Shown: positions 45,871 to 55,245 of the stretch, piece by piece
Position numbering within the stretch: the first letter of the stretch is position 1
Layout: each line of letters opens with the position of its first letter
Source: Neohoeflea coraliihabitans
GTDB taxonomy: Bacteria > Pseudomonadota > Alphaproteobacteria > Rhizobiales > Rhizobiaceae
Direction of reading: 5' to 3'
DNA: 64,000 bases
NCBI RefSeq assembly: GCF_019334345.1
Contig: NZ_JAHWQX010000003.1
Location: 310,001 to 374,000 of the forward strand
Notes under the pieces: generated by a model
Seen by the model: only the letters and a program-made list of their open reading frames with translations
What the model was told of the DNA's origin: nothing
Database searches by the model: none
Made by a program: the position numbers and the translations under genes

Positions 45871-47196
45871 ATGACGGATGCGCTCAAAATCGGCGTTGCC
45901 GGGCTCGGTACGGTCGGCAGCGCGCTGTTTCGGATCATCGGCGAACGCCACAACATGCTGACGGAAATCTGCGGCCGGCCGGTGACGATCGTCGCTGTTT
46001 CGGCACGCGATCGCAGCCGCGACCGCGGCATCGACATTTCCAAGGTTGAATGGTTCGATGATCCGGTGGCGATGGCGCGCGACGCGGATATCGACGTGCT
46101 CGTCGAGCTGATCGGCGGGGAGGGCGATCCGGCCCTGGCCGCCGCGAAGGTGGCGCTGGCGCGCGGTGTGCATGTGGTGACCGCCAACAAGGCGCTGCTG
46201 GCGCGGCATGGTGTCGAACTGGCCCGGACGGCGGAAGATGCGGGCGTTTTGCTGAATTTCGAAGCGGCGGTGGCCGGCGGCATTCCGGTGATCAAGGCGC
46301 TGCGCGAAAGCCTGACCGGCAATGCGATCAGCCGCGTCTACGGCATTCTCAACGGCACCTGCAACTACATCCTGACGCGCATGCAGAAGGACAATATGGG
46401 CTTTGCCGAATGTCTCAAGGAGGCGCAGCGGCTCGGCTATGCGGAGGCCGACCCGACATTCGACATCGAGGGCAATGACACGGCGCACAAGCTGGCAATC
46501 CTGACCAGCCTGGCGTTCGGCACCGAGATCGCCGGCGACGACATCTATCTCGAAGGAATCACGAATATCTCGATCGAGGATATCCACGCGGCGGAAGAGC
46601 TTGGCTATCGCATCAAGCTGCTCGGTGTCGCCCAGCGCACCGCCTCGGGGATCGAGCAGCGCGTGCATCCGACCATGGTGCCGCTCGATTCGATGATCGC
46701 GCAGGTCGATGGCGTCACCAATGCGGTGTCGATCGAGGCGGACATCGTCGGTGAGCTGGTGCTGTCGGGCCCGGGTGCGGGGGGCGATGCCACCGCCTCG
46801 GCGGTGCTCGGCGACATCGCCGACATTGCCAAGGCGCGTCCCGGTCACCAGCACGGACCGGCGCTCGGCCGCCCGGCGGCGCATCTGGCCCCCTATCAGC
46901 GGGCGCGCATGCGCAGCCATGAAGGTGGCTATTTCATTTCCCTGAAGGTCGAGGACCGGACGGGCGTTTTCGCTTCGATCGCCAAACAGATGGCGGACGC
47001 CAAGATCTCGCTGGAATCGATTGTCCAGCGCGCGCCGCTGCGCAAGGATACGGACCCCACCGTCAAGACCATTGTTCTCGTCACGCATGCGACGACCGAG
47101 GCGTCGGTGCGTGCCGCCGTCGAGGCCGTGCGCGGCGAGGGCTATCTGCGCGGTGAGCCGCAGGTGATCCGCATCGAGCGCACCCAGGCCGCCTGA
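45871..47196 (+). CDS. hom: Homoserine dehydrogenase
   Basis: NAD(P)-dependent reduction of aspartate semialdehyde to homoserine on the path to threonine and methionine; 441 residues. Visible are the Rossmann 'IGVAGLGTVGSALFRII', catalytic-Lys region 'VVTANKALLARHG', 'LNGTCNYILTRM' and 'GYAEADPTFDIEGNDTAHKL'. A C-terminal ACT domain (about residues 355-441) suggests feedback control by threonine. ATG 45871 has GTGGA upstream; the frame is open from 45796. alaC lies just upstream. Confidence 0.97.
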   Translation: MTDALKIGVAGLGTVGSALFRIIGERHNMLTEICGRPVTIVAVSARDRSRDRGIDISKVEWFDDPVAMARDADIDVLVELIGGEGDPALAAAKVALARGVHVVTANKALLARHGVELARTAEDAGVLLNFEAAVAGGIPVIKALRESLTGNAISRVYGILNGTCNYILTRMQKDNMGFAECLKEAQRLGYAEADPTFDIEGNDTAHKLAILTSLAFGTEIAGDDIYLEGITNISIEDIHAAEELGYRIKLLGVAQRTASGIEQRVHPTMVPLDSMIAQVDGVTNAVSIEADIVGELVLSGPGAGGDATASAVLGDIADIAKARPGHQHGPALGRPAAHLAPYQRARMRSHEGGYFISLKVEDRTGVFASIAKQMADAKISLESIVQRAPLRKDTDPTVKTIVLVTHATTEASVRAAVEAVRGEGYLRGEPQVIRIERTQAA

Positions 47197-47374
47197 AGCA
47201 CGGCAAGGAATATTGCTTCCGGTCTAATCGATTTAGGCAGGGAAAAGCGCCAAGGACCGGAAAGATAAAAGCTTTCGAGCGGGCTGCGCTCGGTTTTACG
47301 ATTGCATCGGCGGGACCAGCGGCTATATGTCGGCTCCGGTCGGCGACCGATCGACATTACAGACGGGGGTTTTG

Positions 47375-48361
47375 ATGGCAGACAACACGACTTCAGGCAC
47401 CGGTCTGGACCGGATTCTCACACTCGAGATCGCCCGCGTGACGGAGCGCGCGGCGGTGGCGGCGGCGCGGCTGCGCGGCCGCGGCGACGAAAAGGCGGCC
47501 GACCAGGTGGCCGTCGATGCCATGCGCCAAGAGCTCAACCGGCTGCCGATCGACGGCACGGTGGTGATCGGCGAGGGCGAGCGTGATGAAGCGCCGATGC
47601 TGTATATCGGCGAGGAAGTCGGCACCAAGGACGGGGCGGCGGTTGATATCGCGCTCGATCCGCTGGAAGGCACGACGATCTGCGCCAAGAATCTGCCGAA
47701 TTCGCTGGCGGTGATCGCCATCGCGGAACGCGGCAGCCTGCTGTATGCGCCCGATGTCTATATGGAAAAGATCGCCATCGGCCCCGGCTACCCCGAGGGC
47801 ACGGTCAAGCTCGATGCCAGTCCGACGGACAACATTCACGCCGTGGCCAAGGCCAAGGGCGTGGCGGTGCACGAGATCACGGCCTGTATTCTCGACCGGC
47901 CGCGGCATGCCAAGCTGATCGACGAGGTGCGTGCCACCGGTGCAGCCATCCGGCTGATCGGCGATGGCGATGTGGCGGGGGTCATTCATACTACCGACCC
48001 CGAGGAAACCGGCATCGACATCTATCTCGGCATCGGCGGGGCGCCGGAAGGCGTTCTGGCCGCGGCGGCGCTGCGCTGCATCGGCGGGCAGATGGAAGGC
48101 CGGTTGGAGCTCAATACGCCGGAAAAGATCGCGCGAGCCAAGAAGATGGGCATCGAGGATCCGAACAAGATCTACACGATGGTCGAAATGGCCACCGGGG
48201 ATGTCCTGTTCTCGGCGACCGGCGTCACCGACGGCAACCTGCTGCAGGGCGTGAAATTCGCGCATGACGGCATTTCAACGCATACTATCGTCATGCGGTC
48301 CTCATCGAAGACGGTGCGCGAGATCAAGGCGCGCCACCAGGATCTCGACAAGTTCAGCTGA
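47375..48361 (+). CDS. glpX: Fructose-1,6-bisphosphatase class II
   Basis: Gluconeogenic phosphatase of the GlpX family, 328 residues. Metal and substrate motifs are 'VVIGEGERDEAPMLYIGE' and 'IALDPLEGTT', with 'VRATGAAIRLIGDGDVAGVI' in the C-terminal half. The start at ATG 47375 follows GGGGGT. It lies between hom and recJ, a rhizobial order. The 178-base upstream gap probably contains its promoter. Confidence 0.96.
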   Translation: MADNTTSGTGLDRILTLEIARVTERAAVAAARLRGRGDEKAADQVAVDAMRQELNRLPIDGTVVIGEGERDEAPMLYIGEEVGTKDGAAVDIALDPLEGTTICAKNLPNSLAVIAIAERGSLLYAPDVYMEKIAIGPGYPEGTVKLDASPTDNIHAVAKAKGVAVHEITACILDRPRHAKLIDEVRATGAAIRLIGDGDVAGVIHTTDPEETGIDIYLGIGGAPEGVLAAAALRCIGGQMEGRLELNTPEKIARAKKMGIEDPNKIYTMVEMATGDVLFSATGVTDGNLLQGVKFAHDGISTHTIVMRSSSKTVREIKARHQDLDKFS

Positions 48362-48399
48362 CCTGATCGCAGCTGGCAAAGGCTGCGGGAGCGGTGCTG

Positions 48400-50193
48400 A
48401 TGACCACGAGCGAGCAGAGGCCCTTTCTCGGCGTCGAAGCATCACTGTGCGGGCAGGGCTGGGTGGCGCGGCTGGATGCGGCGGGTGAAAACCGGGCCGT
48501 CAGCATCGCCCAGACGACTGGCCTGCCGGACATTGTGGCGCGCGTTCTGGCGGCGCGCGGCATCGAGCGCGATGCGGCTGAGGATTTTCTCAATCCGACC
48601 CTCAAGGCCCTGATGCCGGATCCCTCGACGCTGACCGACTGCGATGCCGCAGCGATGCGCCTGGTGGCGGCCATTGCCAGCGGTGAGCGGGTGGCGATCT
48701 TCGGCGACTACGATGTCGACGGGGCGGCGTCCTCGGCGCTGCTGGCACGGTTTCTGCGGGCGCACGGGCTGGACGCGGAGATCTATATTCCCGACCGCAT
48801 TTTCGAAGGCTACGGGCCGAACGGTCCGGCGATCGGCGAGTTGATCGATCGTGGCGCCAAGCTGATCGTCACCGTTGATTGCGGCGCCAACAGCCATGCG
48901 GCGCTGGCTGTGGCGGCGGAGCGCGGCGTTGATGTCGTCGTGCTTGACCATCATCAGATGGGCACGGAGCTGCCCCTGTGCCGGGCGCTGGTCAATCCCA
49001 ACCGCGCCGACGATCTGTCGGGGCTCGGCTATCTGTGCGGCTGTGGCGTGGTGTTCATGGTGCTGGTCAATGCCATGCGGGCCCTGCGCAGCCGTGACGA
49101 CATCGCCAAGGCCGATTTCGATCTGCTGTCCCAGCTTGATCTCGTGGCACTGGCGACGATCTGCGATGTGGTGCCGCTGAAGGGGCTCAACCGGGCGTTC
49201 GTGGTCAAGGGCCTGATTGCGGCGCGGCGGATGGAAAATGAGGGCCTGGCTGCCCTGATCCGCAAGGTCGGCGTTGACGGGCCGATCAATCCCTATCATT
49301 TCGGATTCCTGGTCGGGCCGCGCGTCAATGCCGGCGGGCGCATCGGCGATGCGGCGCTTGGATCGCATCTGTTGACCCTCGGTGACCGCTCGGAAGCGGA
49401 AACGATCGCCGAACGCCTGGATGAGCTGAACCGCGAACGCCAGGCCATCGAGAAGGCGATGCTCGAGGAAGCCCTGGCGGAAGTCGAGGCGGAAATCGGC
49501 ACCGGCGAGGGCCCGGCGGTGATTGTCACGGAAAAGACCGGCTGGCATCCGGGCATCGTCGGTCTGATTGCGGCGCGGCTGAAGGAGCGGAATCGCCGCC
49601 CGGCATTTGCGATTGCCTTCGACGCCAACGGCAAGGGGACCGGATCAGGTCGGTCGATCCCGGGGTTCGATATCGGCCGCATGGTGCGCAAGGCGGTCGA
49701 GGACGGGCTGCTGGACAAGGGCGGCGGGCACGCGATGGCGGCCGGCCTGACCGTGCGGCAGGAGCGTCTAGGTCCGTTGCGGGCTTTCTTCGAGGATGCT
49801 GCGGGTAAAATGGTGGCCGGTCTGCGCGACGGTCATCGGCTGAAGATCGATGCGGCGCTGGCGGCCGCCGGCGCGACGCTCGACCTGGTCGATCTGGTGG
49901 AGCGGGCCGGCCCTTACGGCTCGGGTCATTCGCAGCCGATCTTCGCCTTTCCCGGCCACGTTCTGCGCGATGTGCGGGTGGTCGGCGGGCAGCACGTCAA
50001 GATCACCCTGGCGGGCGCTGACGGGCGGACCCTGAACGGCATTGCGTTCCGGGCTGCCGAATCGCCTTTGGGCAGAGGCTTGCTCGAGGGCCAGGGCGAG
50101 ACCTTCCACTTTGCCGGTACGCTCGGCGCCGATTACTGGCAGGGAATCAAGCGCGTGCAGTTGCGGCTGCTTGACGCGGCGCCGGCACGTTAG
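48400..50193 (+). CDS. recJ: Single-stranded-DNA-specific exonuclease RecJ
   Basis: 5'-3' ssDNA exonuclease in recombination and mismatch repair, 597 residues. DHH-family motifs are 'AIFGDYDVDGAASSALLA' (motif I), 'VTVDCGAN' (II) and 'VVLDHHQMG' (III, DHH), with the DHHA1 domain near 'GSGRSIPGFDIGRMV' and 'KGGGHAMAAGLTV'. ATG 48400 follows GGGAG by eight bases; GTG 48394 is two codons upstream. It lies 38 bases after glpX. tRNA-Glu follows on the other strand. Confidence 0.96.
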   Translation: MTTSEQRPFLGVEASLCGQGWVARLDAAGENRAVSIAQTTGLPDIVARVLAARGIERDAAEDFLNPTLKALMPDPSTLTDCDAAAMRLVAAIASGERVAIFGDYDVDGAASSALLARFLRAHGLDAEIYIPDRIFEGYGPNGPAIGELIDRGAKLIVTVDCGANSHAALAVAAERGVDVVVLDHHQMGTELPLCRALVNPNRADDLSGLGYLCGCGVVFMVLVNAMRALRSRDDIAKADFDLLSQLDLVALATICDVVPLKGLNRAFVVKGLIAARRMENEGLAALIRKVGVDGPINPYHFGFLVGPRVNAGGRIGDAALGSHLLTLGDRSEAETIAERLDELNRERQAIEKAMLEEALAEVEAEIGTGEGPAVIVTEKTGWHPGIVGLIAARLKERNRRPAFAIAFDANGKGTGSGRSIPGFDIGRMVRKAVEDGLLDKGGGHAMAAGLTVRQERLGPLRAFFEDAAGKMVAGLRDGHRLKIDAALAAAGATLDLVDLVERAGPYGSGHSQPIFAFPGHVLRDVRVVGGQHVKITLAGADGRTLNGIAFRAAESPLGRGLLEGQGETFHFAGTLGADYWQGIKRVQLRLLDAAPAR

Positions 50194-50287
50194 CACGAGA
50201 TTACGCAACAGCCCTGGCCGAGCGCGCGACCGGACGCCGGCTGCGCGGCGAAGAACGGCGAAAATCTGGGAATCAGCAGGGAAAGAG

Positions 50288-50362
50288 TGGCACGCCCTAG
50301 GGGAGTCGAACCCCTCTTTCCAGAATGAAAATCTGGCGTCCTAACCGATAGACGAAGGGCGC
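50288..50362 (-). tRNA. tRNA-Glu (anticodon TTC)
   Basis: 75 nt including an encoded CCA. The acceptor stem GCGCCCT/AGGGCGT includes one G-T pair. The anticodon arm CCAGA-TTTTCAT-TCTGG carries TTC. The D-arm and T-arm (GGTTCGACTCC) are standard. Confidence 0.97.
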
Positions 50363-50373
50363 GTGCGAGGCGC

Positions 50374-50402
50374 TTTATAGTCAGCCGATTGCCGTCCCGC
50401 AA
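50374..50402 (-). promoter_or_regulatory. Sigma-70-type promoter of tRNA-Glu
   Basis: On the minus strand: TTGCGG (-35; plus 50397-50402), 17 bases, TATAAA (-10; plus 50374-50379), ending 12 bases before the mature tRNA 5' end, with a G+C-rich discriminator (GCGCC). Confidence 0.75.
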
Positions 50403-50423
50403 CCTCTGAATCGCACGATAATC

Positions 50424-50455
50424 AAAAAAACTTGCAAAAGCCGCAACGGTGCGGC
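50424..50455 (-). terminator. Terminator of the M15-type lipoprotein gene
   Basis: Six-bp stem GCCGCA/TGCGGC with a four-base loop (50440-50455). On the minus strand TTTTGCAAG and seven T residues follow. It lies 72 bases past the stop. Confidence 0.72.
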
Positions 50456-50527
50456 GGAACGCGGCAAATGCCCGCCGCGCGTTGGCGCCCGGCTGGCGGA
50501 AAAATCAAGAGAATCGCGAATTTAAAG

Positions 50528-51778
50528 CTATTTCTTGCGACGCCGGCAGCGCCAGTTCCAGTCGCGGCTGGTGCCGACATCCACATGCACCGATTTGGTG
50601 TGGCAATAGGTGCCGACGCCGCCGCGTCCGGGCAGCGAGCGCAGATATTTCGCCAGTTCCCACTTGCTGACGCCCTCGATCTGGATGTCGGCCGCCTCGC
50701 AGGTGGTGTGGCGCGAATTGGTGGCGCCGCCAATGCGGCGATTGTGCTTGGGGCTGCGGAAACCGGAGGTGACGACCACGGGACGGCGATAGTGGCGCTC
50801 GGTCTTTTTCAGCAGGCGTACGAGGCGCGGCTTGAGGCACGAGGTGTCGACGCGGCTGGTCTGAATGTGCAGGCCGTTGGGCGCCAGGCGGGCAAGGCCG
50901 GCTGCCGACGCCATCTCGACGCCGCTGGCATTCTCCCCGTCCTCGTCATTGCCGGTCTTGATCTCGAACAGGGAAGACAGCCGCCGCACCCCTGGCAGCC
51001 CGCCGCGCCGGGCATCGTTCTTCGCATCGGCGCGCACGACGCGGATGTCCTCACGCAGCGAGGGCGTTGCGGCTTTCGGCTGCGCGCGTTGCGGCCGCGG
51101 CGCTGCCGCCACGCTGTTCGAACCGCGCGCAGCGGCATCGGACGGCGTCGGAGCATTGAACAACCGGTTGAAAATCGATGGCTGGCGATCCGGCTCCGCC
51201 AGCGCCGATGCCTGGACCGGCGGTTCGGTCTCGTTGGTCTCGGCGGTATCGGCGGCGGCGGGCTCGGCGTCGGTGGCAGCCGGGGTCTGTTCGGCAGTCG
51301 CGGGTGCGGCCGCATCATCCGAATTCGCTGCGGGCTGCGCATAGCCGTCTGCGACGGCTTCAGAGCTGAGGGCGGAGGTCGTCGCCGGATCGGTGGCCGG
51401 GACCGGGACCGTTGGCGCGTTGGCCGCGAACAGATTGCCGATCGAGCGCGCCGGCGCCGACTGGGTGATGCCGCGCGTGCGCGCGTCGATGCCTTCGGGC
51501 ATCGCGCTGTCCGTCGTCATCGCGGTGGTGGTTTGTGAGGCCGCCGAGGCGCCTGTATCTGTCGCCGCCAGGTCGGAGGTGGCCGGGAACAGGCTGTCGC
51601 CGGCGGCGTCGGCACTGGCTATCGGCTGCGGTGGTGCAAAGCTCGAGCCGGTCACCATCATCGTGTCAGCCGCGCTGACACAGCCGCCGAGCGCCAGGAC
51701 ACAGACCAGGGGAACAAGACGCCGTGCGGGCGAACTGGCACCCGTAGTCTGGCGTTCCGATCCCGGTGTGTCGTTCAT
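50528..51778 (-). CDS. Lipoprotein with C-terminal M15-type (YcbK-like) peptidase domain
   Basis: 416 residues. The N-terminal signal has the lipobox 'LALGGC'. A low-complexity Ala/Thr/Pro/Asp linker of about 230 residues follows. The C-terminal roughly 125 residues form a peptidase M15-like domain with 'VVVTSGFRSPKHNRRIGG', zinc-ligand region 'SRHTTCEAADIQIEG' and a final 'HVDVG'. It probably cleaves or binds peptidoglycan peptides. ATG 51778 has GGGGA five bases upstream; a longer frame to 51907 lacks a signal peptide at its start. A terminator follows. The protein ends in a very basic 'WRCRRRKK'. Confidence 0.87.
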   Translation of the reverse strand: MNDTPGSERQTTGASSPARRLVPLVCVLALGGCVSAADTMMVTGSSFAPPQPIASADAAGDSLFPATSDLAATDTGASAASQTTTAMTTDSAMPEGIDARTRGITQSAPARSIGNLFAANAPTVPVPATDPATTSALSSEAVADGYAQPAANSDDAAAPATAEQTPAATDAEPAAADTAETNETEPPVQASALAEPDRQPSIFNRLFNAPTPSDAAARGSNSVAAAPRPQRAQPKAATPSLREDIRVVRADAKNDARRGGLPGVRRLSSLFEIKTGNDEDGENASGVEMASAAGLARLAPNGLHIQTSRVDTSCLKPRLVRLLKKTERHYRRPVVVTSGFRSPKHNRRIGGATNSRHTTCEAADIQIEGVSKWELAKYLRSLPGRGGVGTYCHTKSVHVDVGTSRDWNWRCRRRKK

Positions 51779-52031
51779 CGAGTCCCCACTTAGTTGCTCG
51801 CGGCATCCACTGTGCCGGTATGGCCCCCTCGGGCGGATGCCTCGCCCATCGCACCGATCGCGCGATAGGGTCATCCGCTTTAAGCCGCCTGAGGGAATGA
51901 AAGTCAAATCGGGCGAAAGGATGACTTTAGAACCTGTATCCCGTCCGCATCGCCCGAAGCTTGCGTCTCGGTGCGAAAAATAACGAATTTGCCCTTATTT
52001 CCTAGGGTTTTTGCCGCTTATGCCGTGCGTA

Positions 52032-52472
52032 TTACCAGCTGCCGGTGTTCTCCATGCTCTGCCAGGGGGCGCGTTGCGGCAGCGATTCTCCCTTCTGCAG
52101 CAGTTCAATGGAAATGCCGTCGGGCGAGCGTATGAAGGCCATATGCCCGTCGCGCGGCGGGCGGTTGATGGTGATACCGGCGTCCATGAGGCTCTGGCAG
52201 AGAGCATAGATGTCTTCGACTTCGTAGGCCAGATGACCAAAATTGCGCCCGCCCTCATAGGATTCGGGGTCCCAGTTGTAGGTCAGTTCGAGGGTTGGTG
52301 CGGCGTTGGCGTGCGCCTGCTCGCGATCGTCAGGAGCGGCAAGGAAAATCAGCGTGAAGCGCCCCGCCTCATTGTCGATGCGCCGCACCTCCACAAGCCC
52401 GAGCTTGTTGCAATAAAAATCGAGTGACGCGTCCACATCGGACACGCGCACCATGGTATGCAGATAGCGCAT
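52032..52472 (-). CDS. gloA: Lactoylglutathione lyase (glyoxalase I)
   Basis: Converts the methylglyoxal-glutathione adduct to lactoylglutathione, 146 residues. All four metal ligands are evident: His in 'MRYLHTMVRV', Glu in 'LELTYNW', His in 'FGHLAYEVEDI' and Glu in 'ISIELLQ'. A perfect GGAGG lies six bases before ATG 52472; the upstream part of the open frame is not coding. It is divergent from the cold shock gene. Confidence 0.96.
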   Translation of the reverse strand: MRYLHTMVRVSDVDASLDFYCNKLGLVEVRRIDNEAGRFTLIFLAAPDDREQAHANAAPTLELTYNWDPESYEGGRNFGHLAYEVEDIYALCQSLMDAGITINRPPRDGHMAFIRSPDGISIELLQKGESLPQRAPWQSMENTGSW

Positions 52473-52664
52473 TGAAGACCTCCGTCGATTTCGCCTGCCA
52501 AACGATAGGGCTGAAATCGCAAAAGACAACGCGGGAAGCAAAGAATTCAGTTGACCTTGGGGAAGATTGTCGGTCAGCCCTTGCTTTTCTGGCGCGGATG
52601 CACTGCTATTGTTTCAATTGAGAATCAATTCCATTGTGTGGCGCGTATCGGAAAGGGGTCCGAA

Positions 52665-53237
52665 TTGGGGGAACGATCCTGGGAGAAAGACGATATCGCA
52701 GCCGGTTCACCTGGAGAGCCGGTCGATCTCGTTGAGATCACCGGCGTGATCAAGTGGTTCGACGTCGCCAAGGGGTTTGGATTCATCGTGCCCGACAATG
52801 GCCAGGAGGATGTCCTCCTGCATGTCAGCTGCCTGCGCCGGGATGGCTACCAGACCGTGCTCGAGGGGACGCGGGTGGTGTGCGAGATCCAGAAGCGCGA
52901 TCGGGGCTTTCAGGCCTTTCGCATTCTCTCCATGGACACCTCGACGGCGGTGCACCCGTCGCAATTGCCGCCGGTGCGCACGCATGTGCAGGTGCAGCCG
53001 ACGAGCGGGCTTGAGCGCGCCATCGTCAAATGGTTCAACCGGACCAAGGGATTCGGCTTCCTGACGCGCGGCGAGGGCACCGAGGACATCTTTATCCACA
53101 TGGAAACCCTGCGCCGCTATGGCCTGACGGAACTGCGGCCCGGGCAATCCGTCCTGGTGCGCTACGGAGATGGCGAAAAGGGCCTGATGGCGGCCGAGAT
53201 CCATCCGGATGTCGACGCCGTGCCACGGTCGCACTGA
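52665..53237 (+). CDS. Double cold-shock-domain protein
   Basis: 191-residue nucleic-acid-binding protein with two cold shock domains, starting near '[20 protein letters not shown]' (about residues 25-90) and '[20 protein letters not shown]' (about 120-185). RNP1 (KGFGFI/KGFGFL) is intact in both; RNP2 is 'DVLLHVS' and 'DIFIHME'. Tandem-CSD proteins of this size are typical of rhizobia. The start is taken as TTG 52665, eight bases after GGAAAGGGG, because no in-frame ATG fits; GTG 52638 is an alternative. The stop overlaps the next start (TGATG), coupling it to the DUF192 gene. Confidence 0.92.
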   Translation: MGERSWEKDDIAAGSPGEPVDLVEITGVIKWFDVAKGFGFIVPDNGQEDVLLHVSCLRRDGYQTVLEGTRVVCEIQKRDRGFQAFRILSMDTSTAVHPSQLPPVRTHVQVQPTSGLERAIVKWFNRTKGFGFLTRGEGTEDIFIHMETLRRYGLTELRPGQSVLVRYGDGEKGLMAAEIHPDVDAVPRSH

Positions 53238-53827
53238 TGGCGCAGCCCTCGCGCCGCGGCAGTGCCGCACGCCTGTTTCTCGCATTTGCTTTCACGACAA
53301 TGTCGGCTGTTTTCACGGCAATCTCGTCTGTTCTCACGGCAATGCCGGCTGTTCTCACGGCAATGCCGGCTGCTTTCGTGGCAACGGCGGCGCCTGTTGT
53401 TTTGGCTGGCCCTGCTCAGGCTGGCGAGGTGACGTTCGAAATGGCGGCGGAGCCGCTGCTCATCGAGACCGAAGGCGGCGCCGTCTCCTTCAAGGTGGAA
53501 CTGGCGCTGGACGGCGCCAGCCGGGCGCAGGGCCTGATGAACCGCGCCGAAATGCCGGCCGATCAGGGCATGCTGTTCGATTTCGGGACGACACGGCTGG
53601 TGACGATGTGGATGAAGAACACTTTGCTGCCGCTCGACATGATTTTCATCACGCCGGACGGACGGGTGGCCGGCATCGCCGCCGACACGGTACCGCATTC
53701 GGAAGCGCTGATTTCCTCGCCCGGTCCGGTGCGCTACGTGCTGGAAGTCAATGCCGGCACCGCCGCAACCAAGGGCATCGCCGTCGGTGATCAGGTGGTG
53801 CATCCGGCGGTCGGGATGAGCGACTGA
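53237..53827 (+). CDS. DUF192 exported protein with an expanded signal peptide
   Basis: 197 residues. The mature domain is DUF192, recognised by 'GLMNRAEMPADQGMLFDFG' and 'TMWMKNTLLPLDMIFI'; function unknown. The N-terminal export signal is unusually long: '[20 protein letters not shown]', then 7-residue repeats encoded by a 21-bp tandem repeat, ending at 'AGPAQA' near residue 62. ATG 53300 within the repeats would shorten it but lacks basic residues. It overlaps the cold shock gene stop by one base, a pairing recalled from other alphaproteobacteria. Confidence 0.88.
   Translation: MAQPSRRGSAARLFLAFAFTTMSAVFTAISSVLTAMPAVLTAMPAAFVATAAPVVLAGPAQAGEVTFEMAAEPLLIETEGGAVSFKVELALDGASRAQGLMNRAEMPADQGMLFDFGTTRLVTMWMKNTLLPLDMIFITPDGRVAGIAADTVPHSEALISSPGPVRYVLEVNAGTAATKGIAVGDQVVHPAVGMSD
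53282..53386 (+). repeat. 21-bp tandem repeat, five units, within the DUF192 signal peptide
   Basis: Units at 53282, 53303, 53324, 53345 and 53366. Units 3 and 4 differ by only two bases at their 5' ends; the consensus is close to CCGGCTGTTCTCACGGCAATG. In frame they encode heptads such as AVLTAMP, extending the hydrophobic core. Confidence 0.93.
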
Positions 53828-53935
53828 GCGGAGGGCGCGCGGCAGCCTATCGCTGAGGCCGATGCAGCGCAGAGGCGAGGGGATGCATTTTCGGGGTTGC
53901 CATGATTGCCCGGTATCTCTAGGGAACTCAAAGCT

Positions 53936-54012
<77 letters not shown>

Positions 54013-54200
54013 TTTTCCAAATAAGCCAATATTTTCGTGTCGCGTCGGTCGGGTGCGTCCGTCGGGTGCGCCGTGCCCTTCTGATTGCGTGCCCATGCCG
54101 GTGTTCGCGCCGATGGCGCCCGAGTGCGCCGAAAGGTGGCCTTTCGCCGTCCCGATCGCGTCGCTACCATGCGTGCAAACATTTTGCAGGAGGACGAGCC

Positions 54201-55172
54201 GTGGTCGAGAGCTGGATTTTCAAGGAAAAGGGCGACGCGGGCGGCTGGGTCAGCCATGCCGAGGCGGATCTGCCCGACGAAGACGTTTTGATCGATGTCG
54301 CGCATTCGGCGATCAACTACAAGGATGCGCTGTCAATTACCGGCTCGGCGCCGATCTCGCGGCGGTTTCCGATGGTTCCGGGGATCGATATCGTCGGCAC
54401 GGTGCGCGAGGACCGCTCCGGCCGCTTTGCCGCCGGCGCGCGGGTGGTGGCCACCGGTTTCGGTCTCGGGGAAACCCATTGGGGCGGCTATGCGACGCAG
54501 GCGCGGCTGAAGCCCGACTGGCTGGTGCCGCTTCCCGACGGGCTTTCGGCGCGGGATGCGGCGGCGGTGGGCACGGCCGGGCTGACGGCGGCGATGGCCC
54601 TTGATGCGCTCGAAAAGCATGGGATCGCTCTGCGCGAGGGCGAGATTGTCGTTTCGGGCGCCACCGGCGGGGTCGGCAGTTTCGCGCTGCGGCTGCTCGA
54701 CGCGGCCGGCGCTCATGCCGTGGCGATGACCGGACGGCCGGAGGAGGAGGATTATCTGCGGGCCCAGGGCGCGAAGGGAATCGTGGCGCGCTCCGAGTTC
54801 GAGCAGGATGCCAAGCCGATCGCCAAGGAACGCTGGAGTGCCGGCATCGACGTGGCAGGTGGCAAGATTCTCGCCAATATCCTGGCGACAACACGGTACA
54901 ATGGCGCCGTCGCGGCCTGCGGCCTGGCACAGTCGATGGATCTGCCGACATCGGTGGCGCCGTTCATCCTGCGCGGCGTCAGCCTGCTCGGCGTCGATTC
55001 GGTGATGGCGTCACAGGCGCGGCGCCAGGCGGCCTGGACACGCATTGGCGAAGCGGTCAAGGCACGGCCGCTCGACGACATGATCTTCGAGCACGGCTTC
55101 AAGGATGTGGCGCAGCTTTCAAGGGATCTCCTGGCCTCGAACCGCAAGGGGCGGATCGTGCTGAGCTGGTAG
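54201..55172 (+). CDS. YhdH/YhfP-family quinone oxidoreductase (AcuI-like acrylyl-CoA reductase)
   Basis: Medium-chain reductase of 323 residues, zinc-independent. AcuI members reduce acrylyl-CoA to propionyl-CoA. Visible are 'SAINYKDALSITGSAPISRR', 'MVPGIDIVGTVRED' and the NADPH site 'VSGATGGVGSFALRLLDAAG'. The GTG start at 54201 has a perfect AGGAGG seven bases upstream; the longer frame overlaps the tRNA-Pro region. It converges with the liv genes. The exact substrate is inferred only from family. Confidence 0.9.
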   Translation: MVESWIFKEKGDAGGWVSHAEADLPDEDVLIDVAHSAINYKDALSITGSAPISRRFPMVPGIDIVGTVREDRSGRFAAGARVVATGFGLGETHWGGYATQARLKPDWLVPLPDGLSARDAAAVGTAGLTAAMALDALEKHGIALREGEIVVSGATGGVGSFALRLLDAAGAHAVAMTGRPEEEDYLRAQGAKGIVARSEFEQDAKPIAKERWSAGIDVAGGKILANILATTRYNGAVAACGLAQSMDLPTSVAPFILRGVSLLGVDSVMASQARRQAAWTRIGEAVKARPLDDMIFEHGFKDVAQLSRDLLASNRKGRIVLSW

Positions 55173-55245
55173 CGCCTGTGGCGTCGCAAAGGTGCCACGC
55201 CGACCAGGGGGCCAAATCCCAGGCGCGGCGTGACGAACCGCCGGT

